Of a stretch of DNA of 64,000 nucleotides, positions 53,587 to 64,000 are shown one piece after another. Where the stretch lies: positions 10,251,862-10,315,861 of the forward strand of contig NC_134675.1 in assembly GCF_030463565.1 (NCBI RefSeq). The letters run 5' to 3'. Within the stretch, counting starts at the first letter, position 1. Every line of letters starts with the position of its first letter. This stretch comes from Pelecanus crispus (lineage: Eukaryota > Chordata > Aves > Pelecaniformes > Pelecanidae). The notes below the pieces were generated by a model that was not told the origin of the DNA, made no database searches, and worked only from the letters and a program-made list of their open reading frames with translations. The position numbers were made by a program, and so were the translations under genes.

Positions 53587-56500
53587 TCATTGGCTATTTT
53601 CACCCAAAATCAAATTCCCTTGAGGTACACATTGGGCTTCCCCATCCTTTCGCATCACCCACCAAGTGCACCCAGGTCCTTGAGCAAAAGCAATCCCACG
53701 AATGGGTTTGCCTTTGCCAGAGGGGGAAGTAACCCAGACTGTCTTCCCCAGCATATTTTTCATGTGCACTACAGGAACTTTATCTCCTTCTACAGTACGT
53801 AGAAGTTTTGATTGGGCAGGGCCAGCTCGATTGGCAGATCCCCGGTGTTGACTAACCAGGTGGCTTTTGCTAAATGCGTATCCCAATGTTTAAATGTCCC
53901 AGCACCCATTGCTCTCAGGGTAGTCTTTAACAATCCATTGTATCGCTCAATTTTCCCGGAGGCTGGTGCATGGTAAGGGATGTGATACACCCACTCAATG
54001 CCATGTTCTTTGGCCCAGGTGTCTATGAGGTTGTTTCGGAAATGAGTCCCGTTGTCTGACTCAATTCTTTCTGGGGTGCCATGTCGCCACAGGACTTGCT
54101 TTTCAAGGCCCAGGATGGTGTTCCGGGCGGTGGCATGGGGCACGGGATATGTTTCCAACCATCCAGTGGTTGCTTCCACCATGGTGAGCACATAGCGCTT
54201 GCCTTGGCGGGTTTGTGGGAGCGTGATGTAATCAATCTGCCAGGCCTCCCCATATTTATATTTCAGCCATCGTTCACTATACCCAAGGGGCTTGAACTGC
54301 TTGGCTTGCTTGATTGCAGCGCATGTTTCACACTCATGAATAACCTGTGCAATACTGTCCATAGTTAAGTCCACCCCTCGATCACGAGCCCATTTATACA
54401 TTGCATCCCTTCCTTGATGGCCTGAGGCGTCATGGGCCCACTGAGCTATAAATAATTCACCCTTATGTTGCCAGTCCAAATCCACCTGAGCCACTTCAAT
54501 CTTAGCAGCCTGATCTACTTGCTGGTTGATATTCTTCAGTGGCCCGACTCTTAGGTACATGAGCATCTACATGACGAACTTTTACAACCAGGTTCTCTAC
54601 CCGGGCAGCAATATCTTGCCACAATGCGGCAGCCCAGATTGGTTTGCCTCTGCGCTGCCAGTTGCTCTGCTTCCATTGCTGCAACCACCCCCACAGGGCA
54701 TTTGCCACCATCCATGAATCAGTATAGAGATAAAGGCCTGGCCACTTTTTCAGCAATATCTAAAGCCAGCTGGATGGCTTTCACCTCTGCAAACTGACTC
54801 GACTCCCCTTCTCCTTCAGCAGTTTCTGCGACTTGTCGTATAGGACTCCCTCCATACAGCAGCTTTCCACCTCCGATGCTTTCCCACAAGACGACAGGAC
54901 CCATCAGTGAACAGGGCATATTGCTTTTCATTTTCTGGCAATTTATTATACAGTGGGGCCTCCTCAGCACGTGTCACCTCCTCCTCTGGTGATATTCTAA
55001 GGTTTTTTCCTTCTGGCCAGTCCATGATCACTTCCAAGATTCCTGGGCGACTGGGGTTTCCTATTCAAGCCCATTGTGTGATCAATGCAACCCACTTACT
55101 CCATGTAGCATCAGTTGCATGATGTGTAGAGGGGACCCTCCCTTTGAACATCTAGCCCAACACCGGCAGTCGGGGTGCCAGCAGGAGCTGTGCTTCAGTA
55201 CCAACCACTTCTGAAGCAGCTCGAACCCCTTCATATGCTGCCAGTATCTCTTTCTCAGTTGGAGTATAGCGGGCTTCGGATCCTCTGTATTCCCGACTCC
55301 AAAACCCTAGGGGTCGACCTCGAGTCTCCCCTGGTGCTTTCTGCCAGAGGCTCCAGGTAGGGCCATTCTCCCCGGCTGCAGTGTAGAGCACATTTTTAAT
55401 ATCCTGCCCTGCCCGGACTGGCCCAAGGGCTACTGCATGAACTATCTCCCGTTTAATTTGTTCAAAGGCTTGTTGTTGCTCAGGGCCCCATTTGAATTCG
55501 TTCTTCTTCCGGGTCACTTGATAGAGAGGGCTTACGATCTGGCTGTAATTTGGAATATGCATTCTCCAAAACCCCACAACGCCTAAGAAAGCTTGTGTTT
55601 CCTTTTTGCTAGTTGGTGGGGACATAGCTGTTATTTTGTTGATCACATCCATTGGGATCGGACGATGTCCATCTTGCCATTTTATTCCTAAAAACTGGAT
55701 CTCCTGTGCAGGTCCCTTGTCCTTACTCTGTTTTATGGCAAAACCTGCCTTCAGAAGGATTTGGATTATTTTCTTTCCTTTCTCAAAAACGTCTTCTGCT
55801 GTGTTGCCCCACACAATGATGTCATCAATGTACTGCAGATGTTCTGGAGCTTCACCCTGTTCCAGTGCTGTCTGGATCAGTCCATGGCAAATGGTGGGGC
55901 TGTGCTTCCACCCCTGGGGCAGTCGGTTCCAGGTGTACTGAACACCCCTCCAGGTAAAAGCAAACTGGGGTCTGCACTCTGCTGCCAAAGGGATGGAGAA
56001 AAATGCATTAGCAATATCAATTGTGGCATACCACTTAGCTGCCTTTGACTCCAGTTCATATTGAAGTTCTAGCATGTCTGGCACGGCAGCACTCAGTGGC
56101 GGTGTAACTTCGTTCAGGCCACGATAGTCCACTGTTAGTCTCCACTCCCCATTAGACTTTCGCACTGGCCATATGGGACTGTTAAAGGGTGAGCGAGTCT
56201 TGCTGATAACTCCCTGGCTCTCCAGTCGACGAATCAGGTTATGGATGGGAATCAGGGAGTCTCGGTTGGTGCGATATTGCCGCCTGTGCACAGTTGTGGT
56301 AGCAATCGGCACCTGTTGTTCCTCAACCTTCAGCAACCCTACAATCGAAGGGTCCTCTGAGAGACCGGGCAAGGTGGACAACTGTTTAATTTCCTCTGTC
56401 TCCAAAGCAGCTATACCAAAAGCCCACTGGTACCCTTTTGGGTCCTTGAAATACCCTCTCCTGAGGTAGTCTATGCCAAGGATGCACGGAGCGTCTGGGC

Positions 56501-56765
56501 CAGTCACAATGGGGTGCTTTTGCCACTCATTCCCAGTTAGGCTCACTTCAGCTTCCAGTACAGTTAGCTGTTGGGATCCCCCTGTCACTCCAGAAATACA
56601 AATGGGTTCTGCCCCTCTATAGTTTGATGGCATTAGCGTGCACTGTGCACCAGTGTCCACTAGAGCCTTCTACTCCTGTGGGTCTGACGTTCCAGGCCAT
56701 CGAATCCACACAGTCCAGTAAACCCAGTTGTCCCTTTCCTCCACCTGGCTGGAGGCAGGGCCCCT
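53587..56765 (-). pseudogene. pol: ERV copy C pol, multiply broken
   Basis: Same protease-RT-RNase H-integrase layout as copy B. It has TAG at 56670-56672 just before the protease active site (a Tyr codon in copy B) and TAG at 55152-55154 after the RT connection region (a Trp codon in copy B). Several frameshifts follow in RNase H (about 54720-55040) and at the RNase H-integrase junction (about 54500-54570), and one lies near the integrase end (about 53790-53886). The RT segment between the two stops is uninterrupted and keeps YIDD. It cannot make a full Pol. Confidence 0.92.
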
Positions 56766-58727
56766 CTAACACTGGTCACAGTATTCGCTGTTCACTTCCT
56801 GTAAATGTGAATCAAAAGTCCCCTGATCAAGGTCGGAATTAAAATTAGCCCTCTTACTCTGTCTCGGGAACTGCTCACTGGAAACTGGAGCTGCAATTTT
56901 CCTGGGAGAACCGCCTTTTGTAATAGTTTTTCCTTGCAACTCATGCACCCGTGCCTCTAAGGTTGAGGTGGGTTTTCCATCCCACTTTCTCATGTCCTCT
57001 CCATAATCACGCAGGTAAAACCACAGGGTGCCCCGTGGTGTGTATCCTCTATATCCTCTCTCTTGAGCATAGGGACGTTGACTCCTAATGCCTGAGACAC
57101 TGGTCCGTGCAGGTGGGGAGTAGGACAGATCCTCTCTGAGTTGTTGGAACTCTTGGCACATTTTTTCAGACAGTTTTTCCACAGCCGAGACACAGGCCCG
57201 TAGGGAGGAAGAGAGCTTTTCTTCGTATTCCCGGAGTTGTCTAGCCACTTCATCCACCGTTGGTGCCTTGTCGTCTTTCCAGGCTAGTATTGCCAACGAG
57301 TTGGAATACGATGCTGGTGCGCTCTGTACCACCTTCCGCCACATGGATTGTGTGCACCTGACTTCACCTGGGTCTTTGGTTAACTGCTCATCATTCAGGT
57401 CACTGTAAATCACCTCCAGCACGCCTAATTCCCTCAGGTACTGGATACCCTTCTCTACGGTGGTCCATTTGCTTGGGCGGTATAAAACATCCTCCTTGAA
57501 GGGATACCTTTCCTTCACGCTTGACAGAAGTCGCCTCCAGAGGCTGAGTGGTTTTGCCCCTTTTCCAATTGCTTTGTCAATGCCCCCTTCCCTGGAAAGG
57601 GATCCCAGCTGCTTGGCTTCCCTACCCTCTAAATCCAGGCTACTGGCCCCGTTATCCCAGCATCGGAGCAGCCAGGTGATGATGTACTCGCCTGGATGAC
57701 GACCGAAATCTTTTCGCATATCTCGCAGCTCACTCAGGGATAGGGATCGGGTGGTCACCGTCTCATTTATGGGTTCTTCCTCCTCTGGTTCTCGTGATGG
57801 CCCTGGTTCATCTTCATCCCTTACTAAACGAACTGATTTCCTCGTGTATTTTTTCTTCTGTATAGGGGCAACTGATACCGGCGCTGGTTGGTTCTCTGGT
57901 TTAGCCGCAGTGCCTGCCACTGGGGTTGGAGTGGCTGCAGTACCTGTGGTGGGTGTTGGAGTAGCCGCAGTGCTTGTGGCTGTGGTTGGAGTAGCCACAG
58001 TGCCTGTTGTTTTGTCATCAGATCCAGAGACCCTCTCTTTCCCTTGAGGGTACTGAATAGTGTTGAACAGGGCTCTATAAGCATGGGCCAGTCCCCAGCA
58101 TGTTGCAATGAGTTGTGTCTCTTTGGAGTTGCCAGGGTGACAACATACTTCTTCCAAATACTTTACTAGTTCTTCAGGATTCTGCACTTGTTCAGGGGTG
58201 AAATTCCAAAACACTGGAGGTCCCCACTGCCCTAGGTACTTGCGCATACGTTCCCACACACCCTGCCACTCATAACTCTCCAGCCTTGGGGCAGATCTCT
58301 GGATGATATTCTTAAATTGCTTACTAACCTTTGTCAAAACCAAAACAATATTCCCAAGAAGTATCAATAGAAGTATCTTAACTGCCCAGGGATGTTCAAA
58401 ATACTGAAAACTTTCTGTAATGAGGGAGGAAGCATTATAGAATAAGGTAATGAAGGTGCCATTCTGTAGTTCCTCCACAACAGACGTCTCCGAGGGAAAG
58501 GTATAATTGCTAACTCTCTCCATGAGGTGGTACCCGAAGTACAGTAATGACTTGTGTATAAAACCCAGATACAAAACCATGCTCAAGGTCAGGATTTTGA
58601 TAAGGAACCTCCCAATCAAAACATCCTTAATCACTACAGAGCATAGCGCAATGCACAGACCAACACCAAGCTTTAACATGCACAGCCAAAAAAAGAACAT
58701 GGTACAGATCAGATGAACTAATATCAT
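56766..58727 (-). CDS. gag: ERV copy C Gag with N-terminal membrane leader, open (653 aa)
   Basis: ATG at 58727, stop TAG 56766-56768. Residues 1-33 and about 41-66 are strongly hydrophobic. Sequons N74-Y-T, N89-G-T and N98-A-S fall in the following loop, and a third hydrophobic segment spans about 114-132. Next come a capsid-like region, a Thr/Pro/Ala repeat of 10-residue units (one unit fewer than copy B), an acidic stretch, a predicted helical region and a basic Arg/Gly tail with WDGKPTSTLE. There is no CCHC zinc knuckle. Gag forms the particle. A glycosylated transmembrane leader fused to it is unusual and recalls the unrelated glyco-Gag of gammaretroviruses. The leader frame is also open in copy B. 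Confidence 0.88.
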   Translation of the reverse strand: MILVHLICTMFFFWLCMLKLGVGLCIALCSVVIKDVLIGRFLIKILTLSMVLYLGFIHKSLLYFGYHLMERVSNYTFPSETSVVEELQNGTFITLFYNASSLITESFQYFEHPWAVKILLLILLGNIVLVLTKVSKQFKNIIQRSAPRLESYEWQGVWERMRKYLGQWGPPVFWNFTPEQVQNPEELVKYLEEVCCHPGNSKETQLIATCWGLAHAYRALFNTIQYPQGKERVSGSDDKTTGTVATPTTATSTAATPTPTTGTAATPTPVAGTAAKPENQPAPVSVAPIQKKKYTRKSVRLVRDEDEPGPSREPEEEEPINETVTTRSLSLSELRDMRKDFGRHPGEYIITWLLRCWDNGASSLDLEGREAKQLGSLSREGGIDKAIGKGAKPLSLWRRLLSSVKERYPFKEDVLYRPSKWTTVEKGIQYLRELGVLEVIYSDLNDEQLTKDPGEVRCTQSMWRKVVQSAPASYSNSLAILAWKDDKAPTVDEVARQLREYEEKLSSSLRACVSAVEKLSEKMCQEFQQLREDLSYSPPARTSVSGIRSQRPYAQERGYRGYTPRGTLWFYLRDYGEDMRKWDGKPTSTLEARVHELQGKTITKGGSPRKIAAPVSSEQFPRQSKRANFNSDLDQGTFDSHLQEVNSEYCDQC

Positions 58728-58794
58728 GACCGGCAACTGTTAACAGATTCCTTAATACACTCTAGTTAATCTGTTCTTATCTCAAACCCTTCGT

Positions 58795-58812
58795 GCCCCA
58801 CGTTGGGCGCCA
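58795..58812 (-). other. Primer-binding site, tRNA-Lys1,2 type
   Basis: On the minus strand it reads TGGCGCCCAACGTGGGGC, the complement of the 3' end of tRNA-Lys1,2 used by, for example, Mason-Pfizer monkey virus and foamy viruses. Copy B has the Lys3 sequence at the same place. Confidence 0.93.
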
Positions 58813-58820
58813 AAAAGGAC

Positions 58821-59387
58821 TGTCGTGGTTTAGTCCCAGCCAGCAACTCAGTACCACGCAGCCGCTCGCTCACTCCCCCTACCCCGATGGGATGGGGGAG
58901 AGAATCGGAGGAGTAAGAGTGAGAAACACTCCTGGGTTGAGATAAGAACAGTTTAATAATTGAAATAAAATAAAGTAAAATAATAATAATAACAATATAA
59001 TAATAATAGTAATAATAATATACAAAGCAAGTGATGCACAATGCAATTGCTCACCACCCGCCGACCGATACCCAGACAGTTCCCGAGCAGCGGTCGCTGC
59101 TCCCCGGCCAACCCCCCCCAGTTTATATACTGAGCATGACGTCATATGGTATGGAATAGCCCTTTGGTCAGTTTGGATCAACTATTCTGGCTGTGCCCCC
59201 TCCCAGTTTCTTGTGCGCCTGGCAGAGCATGGGAAGCTGAAAAAGTCCTTGACTAGCATAAACAGTACTTAGCAACAACTAAAAACATCAGCGTGTTATC
59301 AACATTCTTCTCCTACTAAATCCAAAACACAGCACTATGCCTGCTGCTAGGAAGAAAATTAACTCTATCCCAGCCGAAACCAGGACA
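58821..59387 (-). repeat. Copy C 5' LTR (A/B type)
   Basis: Matches the LTRs of copies A and B in diagnostic positions (GTACTGAGTTGC, GGGACTAAACC, GACCGCTGC) and keeps an intact CRE and TATA. Confidence 0.93.
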
Positions 59388-61497
59388 ATAATCAAATTGC
59401 AATTTCAGGGAGGAAAACCCGGTATATCTGACAGCTATCTAAACATGAGATATAGAACATATTTGCACTACCTTAAAATGGTCTAGTGAGATTTCCCTAA
59501 ATACAAAAAGTAAATGAAGGCACAAAAAGAACAAAGATGAAAAAATCGGAAATAGTTTATTTGCTGCATAAGGAAACTTCTTGTAAATTACATATAAAGA
59601 AACTTGCTATGCTGTAGTGTATAATTTTCAATATTCCACAAAGATAATTGTAATAAATATACAAACCAAAACTAAGTAGACAACTAAATCCATCAGGCAA
59701 CGTACAAAATGGTTCATCAAGTTTTATACTTTGCAGCACTAGCATGCTTAAAATCTTGTTGTTCATTTTGAAGTGCTGCAGAAAAATTCTTTTCACATTT
59801 CTTTGGAGCATTTTTAAAACCATCTAACTATAAATACCGTTCAAAATTAGCAGGCATTAGTTAAACCACCCAAGAAAAGTAACACCAAGGTCTAACTGAT
59901 GCAAAGGTGTGATTTTTGGTTTTGTTTTTAAAATCCATTTTAGTTTTGCCAGGGTTAGGAATTATCTAATTGCACTATGAGTCCAGTCAGCCTGAGGCAC
60001 TGCTGACTCTTGTCATATTATGACTCTATATAAACTTCATAGATTATATAGCTCTGGAGATTTCTCTATTAGAGACATATCCACTAACAGGAATAAAACA
60101 AATACCATAGTGAAGCTGCAAGCTAGTTAGAATGGTCGTACCCTCAAGTGCAGTGTGTTCTTAGAAACATTTTTCCATAGTTTCATACTATACCACATCA
60201 GGCATTTTTATTTGACTTTTAAATTTAGAAGTGCTGATAAAGGCTTTACTGATGCCCCTGGCCTCAAGAAACAACATGTAGAAATTTTTGACACTTTTTG
60301 CTGTTCTCTACCTATCATTTCTACATTTGTTGAAACAGCAGGCTGAATTGCATTTTACACTTCATTGCTCTGGACCACATTGACAGACAGGTCTATTATT
60401 CCATACAGATCTTTTTCATACTGAAAACACTTCACTATGCTTCACTATTACTGAATACTTGGGGGTATAAAAAGAAACTCTGTAAAGCACGATTACCTAA
60501 AAATATTTGTTAATAAGCTTAATGCAAACATTATGTAGAAAAAAATGGTTTAGTTACAAAAAAAAAATCATTAGAGGGCAAATAAAAATATACTGAAGAC
60601 AAGTTCTTTACAAAAGTGAGGTTAGGAAGTATGAGGCATTGACATTCACTGTAAACATCCTGTGTTCACTAGAATCCCTTGTCTAAAGTATATGTTCTTC
60701 TGGTTTTGTTCCTGAGCTTCATGGCCAACACTTGCATAGATAGCTAAACCTATCATAAAGGGTTGTTTATACAGACCTTTCTGTACTGCTTTGTACAGAA
60801 CTTCAATGAACTAATGATTTTACCTTTTGAAATAGTTTTATTCCACTGTCAGGTAGTTCAAGGAAACTATGAAATATGGTATGATTTTTGTGTACTCAGT
60901 GCATTGGATGGGTTGGGACAGCTGCCTTATGGTGTGTTAATCTTAAATATTACATAAAGAAGTGTAGCTGTTTGATGTTCTGGCTTACCATAAATATTTA
61001 CTTCTGCTCACTGCTGCAAGGCTCACTTCTGCTCTGCCAAAGACCGTATATGGCAAAATGTCAGGAATCTGAGTGCTACAACATCAAGCAACTAAATTAC
61101 TCCCCAGTAACAAGATGCAGCTTAGAAACAATACAGAAGACCTTAAGGAGAATTTCACCTTTACCCGGGAAACATGAGTGCTTTCCTCCAGATTAACCTC
61201 CCTCTATTTGAGGAAACCAGAAAGTACTTTCAGGGTAAACATGACATGGAGTGGCCTAAGTAAAAAGTCTGAAGAACATACTTGCATTTTGGATATGAAA
61301 AGCAGGCATGTGTTTAGTTACTGCACATACAAATGCACATGGGAAGTGGTAGAGACAGACAAACAAATCCACCTCACAAACAGCACAATAACACAAAAGC
61401 AGCAAATTGCCAATTTTAAATCTTATGTTAAGGCAAACCTAGATAAACACTCATAACAGGATTAATAAAAATGGGGAGTTTTCCTTGACTTTTTTCT
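59388..61497 (-). other. RAI14: RAI14 3' UTR and downstream region
   Basis: This lies downstream of the RAI14 stop codon on the minus strand. A candidate poly(A) signal (AATAAA on the minus strand) lies at 59556-59561, which would give a 3' UTR of about 1.9 kb. The mRNA end would lie about 170 bp from copy C. Confidence 0.6.
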
Positions 61498-61575
61498 TTA
61501 CTTTTTCTGTGATTGGCTTTTACATATCGATAAAATTTCTTTAAGCACTTTCTGGACATCTTCATCCATTTGACC
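61498..61575 (-). CDS. RAI14: RAI14 last coding exon
   Basis: RAI14 (ankycorbin/NORPEG) is an ankyrin-repeat and coiled-coil protein associated with actin. This exon encodes its conserved C-terminus GQMDEDVQKVLKEI...SQSQKK and the TAA at 61498-61500. The acceptor AG lies at 61576-61577 on the minus strand. The frame joins the exon at 61834 in phase 0. Confidence 0.92.
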   Translation of the reverse strand, partial: GQMDEDVQKVLKEILSICKSQSQKK

Positions 61576-61833
61576 CTAGACAAGGGGAGAAAGAAGAAAA
61601 AATGATTGAATTCAAGCATCTCTCTACTCCTTAAGAAGATTTACAAACTATTTTTGAGGTATAGTAATTACATCAATTTCTCAAAAGGAAGCAGTGTTAC
61701 ATTTGTGCTTAAACAGTCATACCTTTTGGATAGGATGTCTTAGATAAAACATGCAAAGTTCTTACTAGATCTGCAGAAGAAACATCTTTCATTACAATAC
61801 CAACACTCTGTAACTGACAATATGCAACCATAC
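61576..61833. other. RAI14 intron
   Basis: Short intron between the last two coding exons, GT/AG on the minus strand. Nothing else is recognised. Confidence 0.8.
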
Positions 61834-61899
61834 CTGCACAGCATAGAGAAGATGCATCCTGTAAACTGAGACAATTTCCTGATGATGTTTCTTTGTTTC
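61834..61899 (-). CDS. RAI14: RAI14 penultimate coding exon
   Basis: 66 bp encoding ETKKHHQEIVSVYRMHLLYA plus VQ, a hallmark near the C-terminus of RAI14. GT donor and AG acceptor are intact on the minus strand. Confidence 0.92.
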
Positions 61900-63474
61900 C
61901 TAGAAAATAGTTAAGCAGGAAGTCACGGAGCATTCAGAACTGTTGAATTCAGAACTCCCCAACTAGATTTAGGGAGCTCTGGGGAATTACAAACCATAGT
62001 CTTATGCATGCATGGAAAACCAGCTCAGACAGTACTGTTCCACTAGCCATCTAAAACATAATTTTCTCGGAAGCATAGTCCACATAAATGGACCATCCTA
62101 GTAAAAAAGCTGGTGAGATTACATCAACTGTAAGAAGCACTGAGCTGCAAAGATGTGGAATGAGCACATACTTACTTCTGAGCTTATCAGCAACCAGAAT
62201 TGAGGAAAGCCAACAATATTCTGACAAATGAACCCTCAACTGCAACTGAGCTCTTCTCTGATGCCAGTGACCCATCTATCAGCTAATGCCTTCCCAGGGA
62301 AGAAGAGATGCTTACAAAGGTCTTAGCCCATGAAATCCTCAGCTAATTACTATACATTCAAACAAGGAAAGCCAACCTCCTTTTTCATGATCACAGACTG
62401 CCACATCCCAGAAGCCATCTTTCCAAATAAACGTGAAGCTGTTAGGAAAGCTAGCCTACAAGAAGGAAAGAATGCTTCTGTCCTGTTTTAAATCCTACCC
62501 ACTTTCCTAATGTGTTGCATATCTTTGCACCTTACACTACTTTGCTGGGCCTTGAGCAGTGGGAGATGAAGGTTCCTTTTGGACTTGGTGGACTGGGATA
62601 AGAAACAGCTATGGGCCTTTACACTGACAGGACACAGTGTTTAACTGTCTGCTTATTTATTTCTCCCCACTGCAAGGGAATTTTGACTCTTCTACATATA
62701 TTGACTCTTCTGTCTGTCTGCTGGGGAGAGTAGGAGAGCAGACACCAGGTAAGCCATTAAGGCTGGGAATTTTCTTTTCAGAGTTACTCCAGAGCTCTCA
62801 ATGGCCTCTGGCGGACAGTACCTTCTTTTCACCTTCTGCAGTGAATTAAAATGCTCTTTTGGACAGGCAAGCTCTTGGAAATAGCAATTATGGCTCAACC
62901 CAGCTTAGAAGACTGGACCTTTCATGCACAAACAAGTACAATCTTAAAAATCTTTAAGCACTTCAGAATTTTGGAGAATAAACTGTGCTCCCTATAAACA
63001 CATGGACTTGCTTGATTTGAAACTTCACGCCTTCAGTGACTATTTTCTTCCAAGAAGTCAAATTTATTTCAGCTTAAAAAAACAAAAAGACTTCAGCTGA
63101 TGAATCAATCCACATGTTCCTGAGAAAACACACAAATCCACTGCACACTGTCCATATTTTTCACAAATCAGGGTCTCAGCAGCAGGTCTGGCCACTACAT
63201 TCATACACTACATAAAGTACAGAAACTTTGTTCCACTATTGATCTGAGGAAATATATTGGGGAAAACAGCTTGCTTTAGTTAGACTGTTTCTGAGGAGCA
63301 ATTTGCGACTTTCAGATTCCTAAATGTTTCAGACCATTATAGAATTTCTGGATGAAAACTCCTTTCTTTGTTCTCATTGACTGTGCTCCATTTTAAATAA
63401 GGCACAGTCAAGAATGGCACACACATCTTGGGAGAACTGGGAATAATGGTGGGTTTATGAATTATCACACTTAC
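61900..63474. other. RAI14 intron
   Basis: Nothing recognised. Confidence 0.7.
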
Positions 63475-63624
63475 AGTCAGTTGGTTTTGCAACTGCTTCA
63501 CTTGTTGTTGTAATGCCTCCAGCTGCTGGCTTTGTCTTTTGGGGGCACTGGTTGAGTAGGAAAGCTGAGAAAGGCTGTTCAATGCTTCTTTTAATTTGCT
63601 AACTTCCTTGGACATTTCATTGAT
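63475..63624 (-). CDS. RAI14: RAI14 third-last coding exon (coiled coil)
   Basis: 150 bp encoding [20 protein letters not shown] and a Gln/Leu-rich coiled coil ending QNQLT, in phase 0 with the next exon. No damage is seen in any of the three RAI14 exons. Upstream exons lie beyond the window. Confidence 0.92.
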
Positions 63625-64000
63625 CTAGGGAGGCAAAAAATGGGTTTTCATTAAAAGCTACAAGGCATACTGTATACTCGTGGGTCTCATCTTGGGGGTA
63701 TTTGTGACTTAAATTTAAGAAGTGGGGAAAAACAAGATGTAAACTCAATGGACAAACAGAGACATCATGTAAGCAAAGGGTTACAATGCTTCTCTATTCC
63801 CCCCTCCTACCCCAGTCAATTCAAAATGCATTTCTTGTCCTGAAAGCCAGCAATATTTACAAACAAGGATTGCATTTACCACCTTTACAGACACTGCTGC
63901 TGAACACAAGACAGAAACATACCAAACATAAGCCAGCTATTCACAGCCAGCAAAATACATAGCTTTTTATAAAGAAATTTGTAGTGACAGATATGGTAGT
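63625..64000. other. RAI14 intron at the window edge
   Basis: Nothing recognised. Confidence 0.6.

Larger units (their letters stand above)
52548..59387 (-). mobile_element. ERV copy C, complete provirus, minus strand, no TSD
   Basis: LTR 58821-59387, tRNA-Lys1,2 primer site, open gag, broken pol and LTR 52548-53119 (6840 bp). The flanks ACAGT (left) and ATAAT (right) do not form a 5-bp duplication, unlike the solo LTRs here. The two LTRs are mismatched: the 5' LTR is of the A/B type, while the 3' LTR has an A/B-type U3 and a different R/U5. Confidence 0.94.

Overview
The window is avian nuclear DNA. It holds most of a prolactin receptor gene (PRLR, + strand) whose ligand-binding module is duplicated, as in birds. 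It also holds CR1 LINEs with the bird-type ATTCTATG tail and a large load of env-less LTR retroviruses. PRLR and RAI14 are Z-linked in birds. The LTR density (about a third of the window) and broken genes would also fit a W-linked or heterochromatic copy; this is inference.

Layout. (1) 1-9606: a tandem endogenous retrovirus, arranged pol(partial)-LTR-gag-pol-LTR with a 6309-bp period and almost no divergence between units. (2) 9607-17573: non-coding DNA with three CR1 fragments and one solo LTR. (3) 17574-38232: PRLR. Twelve exons encode signal peptide, ligand-binding module 1, module 2, transmembrane segment and Box 1. The frame then stops early at 37322, and the rest of the cytoplasmic tail is present only as a frame-broken relic. 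PRLR introns contain solo LTRs, a rearranged LTR element carrying an antisense glycoprotein-like fragment, CR1 pieces, an unrelated LTR with 43 pure CTG units, and an antisense zinc-finger retrocopy. (4) 38233-47400: intergenic DNA with a solo LTR and a long CR1 (44093-47395, minus). (5) 48190-51162: a CpG-rich block and one recognisable AGXT2 exon that contains an in-frame TGA. (6) 51370-59387: a related LTR, then a minus-strand provirus (copy C) with an open gag and a broken pol. (7) 59400-64000: the last three coding exons and 3' UTR of RAI14 on the minus strand.

The retrovirus family has 5-bp target duplications at its solo LTRs, a lysine-tRNA primer site, gag and pol in one frame separated by UAG, and no env. 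Its Gag starts with an unusual hydrophobic, potentially glycosylated membrane leader. The tandem copies carry a tRNA-Lys3 type primer site, while copy C carries a tRNA-Lys1,2 type site.

Copy C sits exactly where the rest of AGXT2, and the genes I recall between AGXT2 and RAI14 in other vertebrates, are missing. It lacks a target-site duplication and has mismatched LTRs. The simplest reading is that LTR-LTR recombination produced a deletion breakpoint here. An assembly join would look similar.
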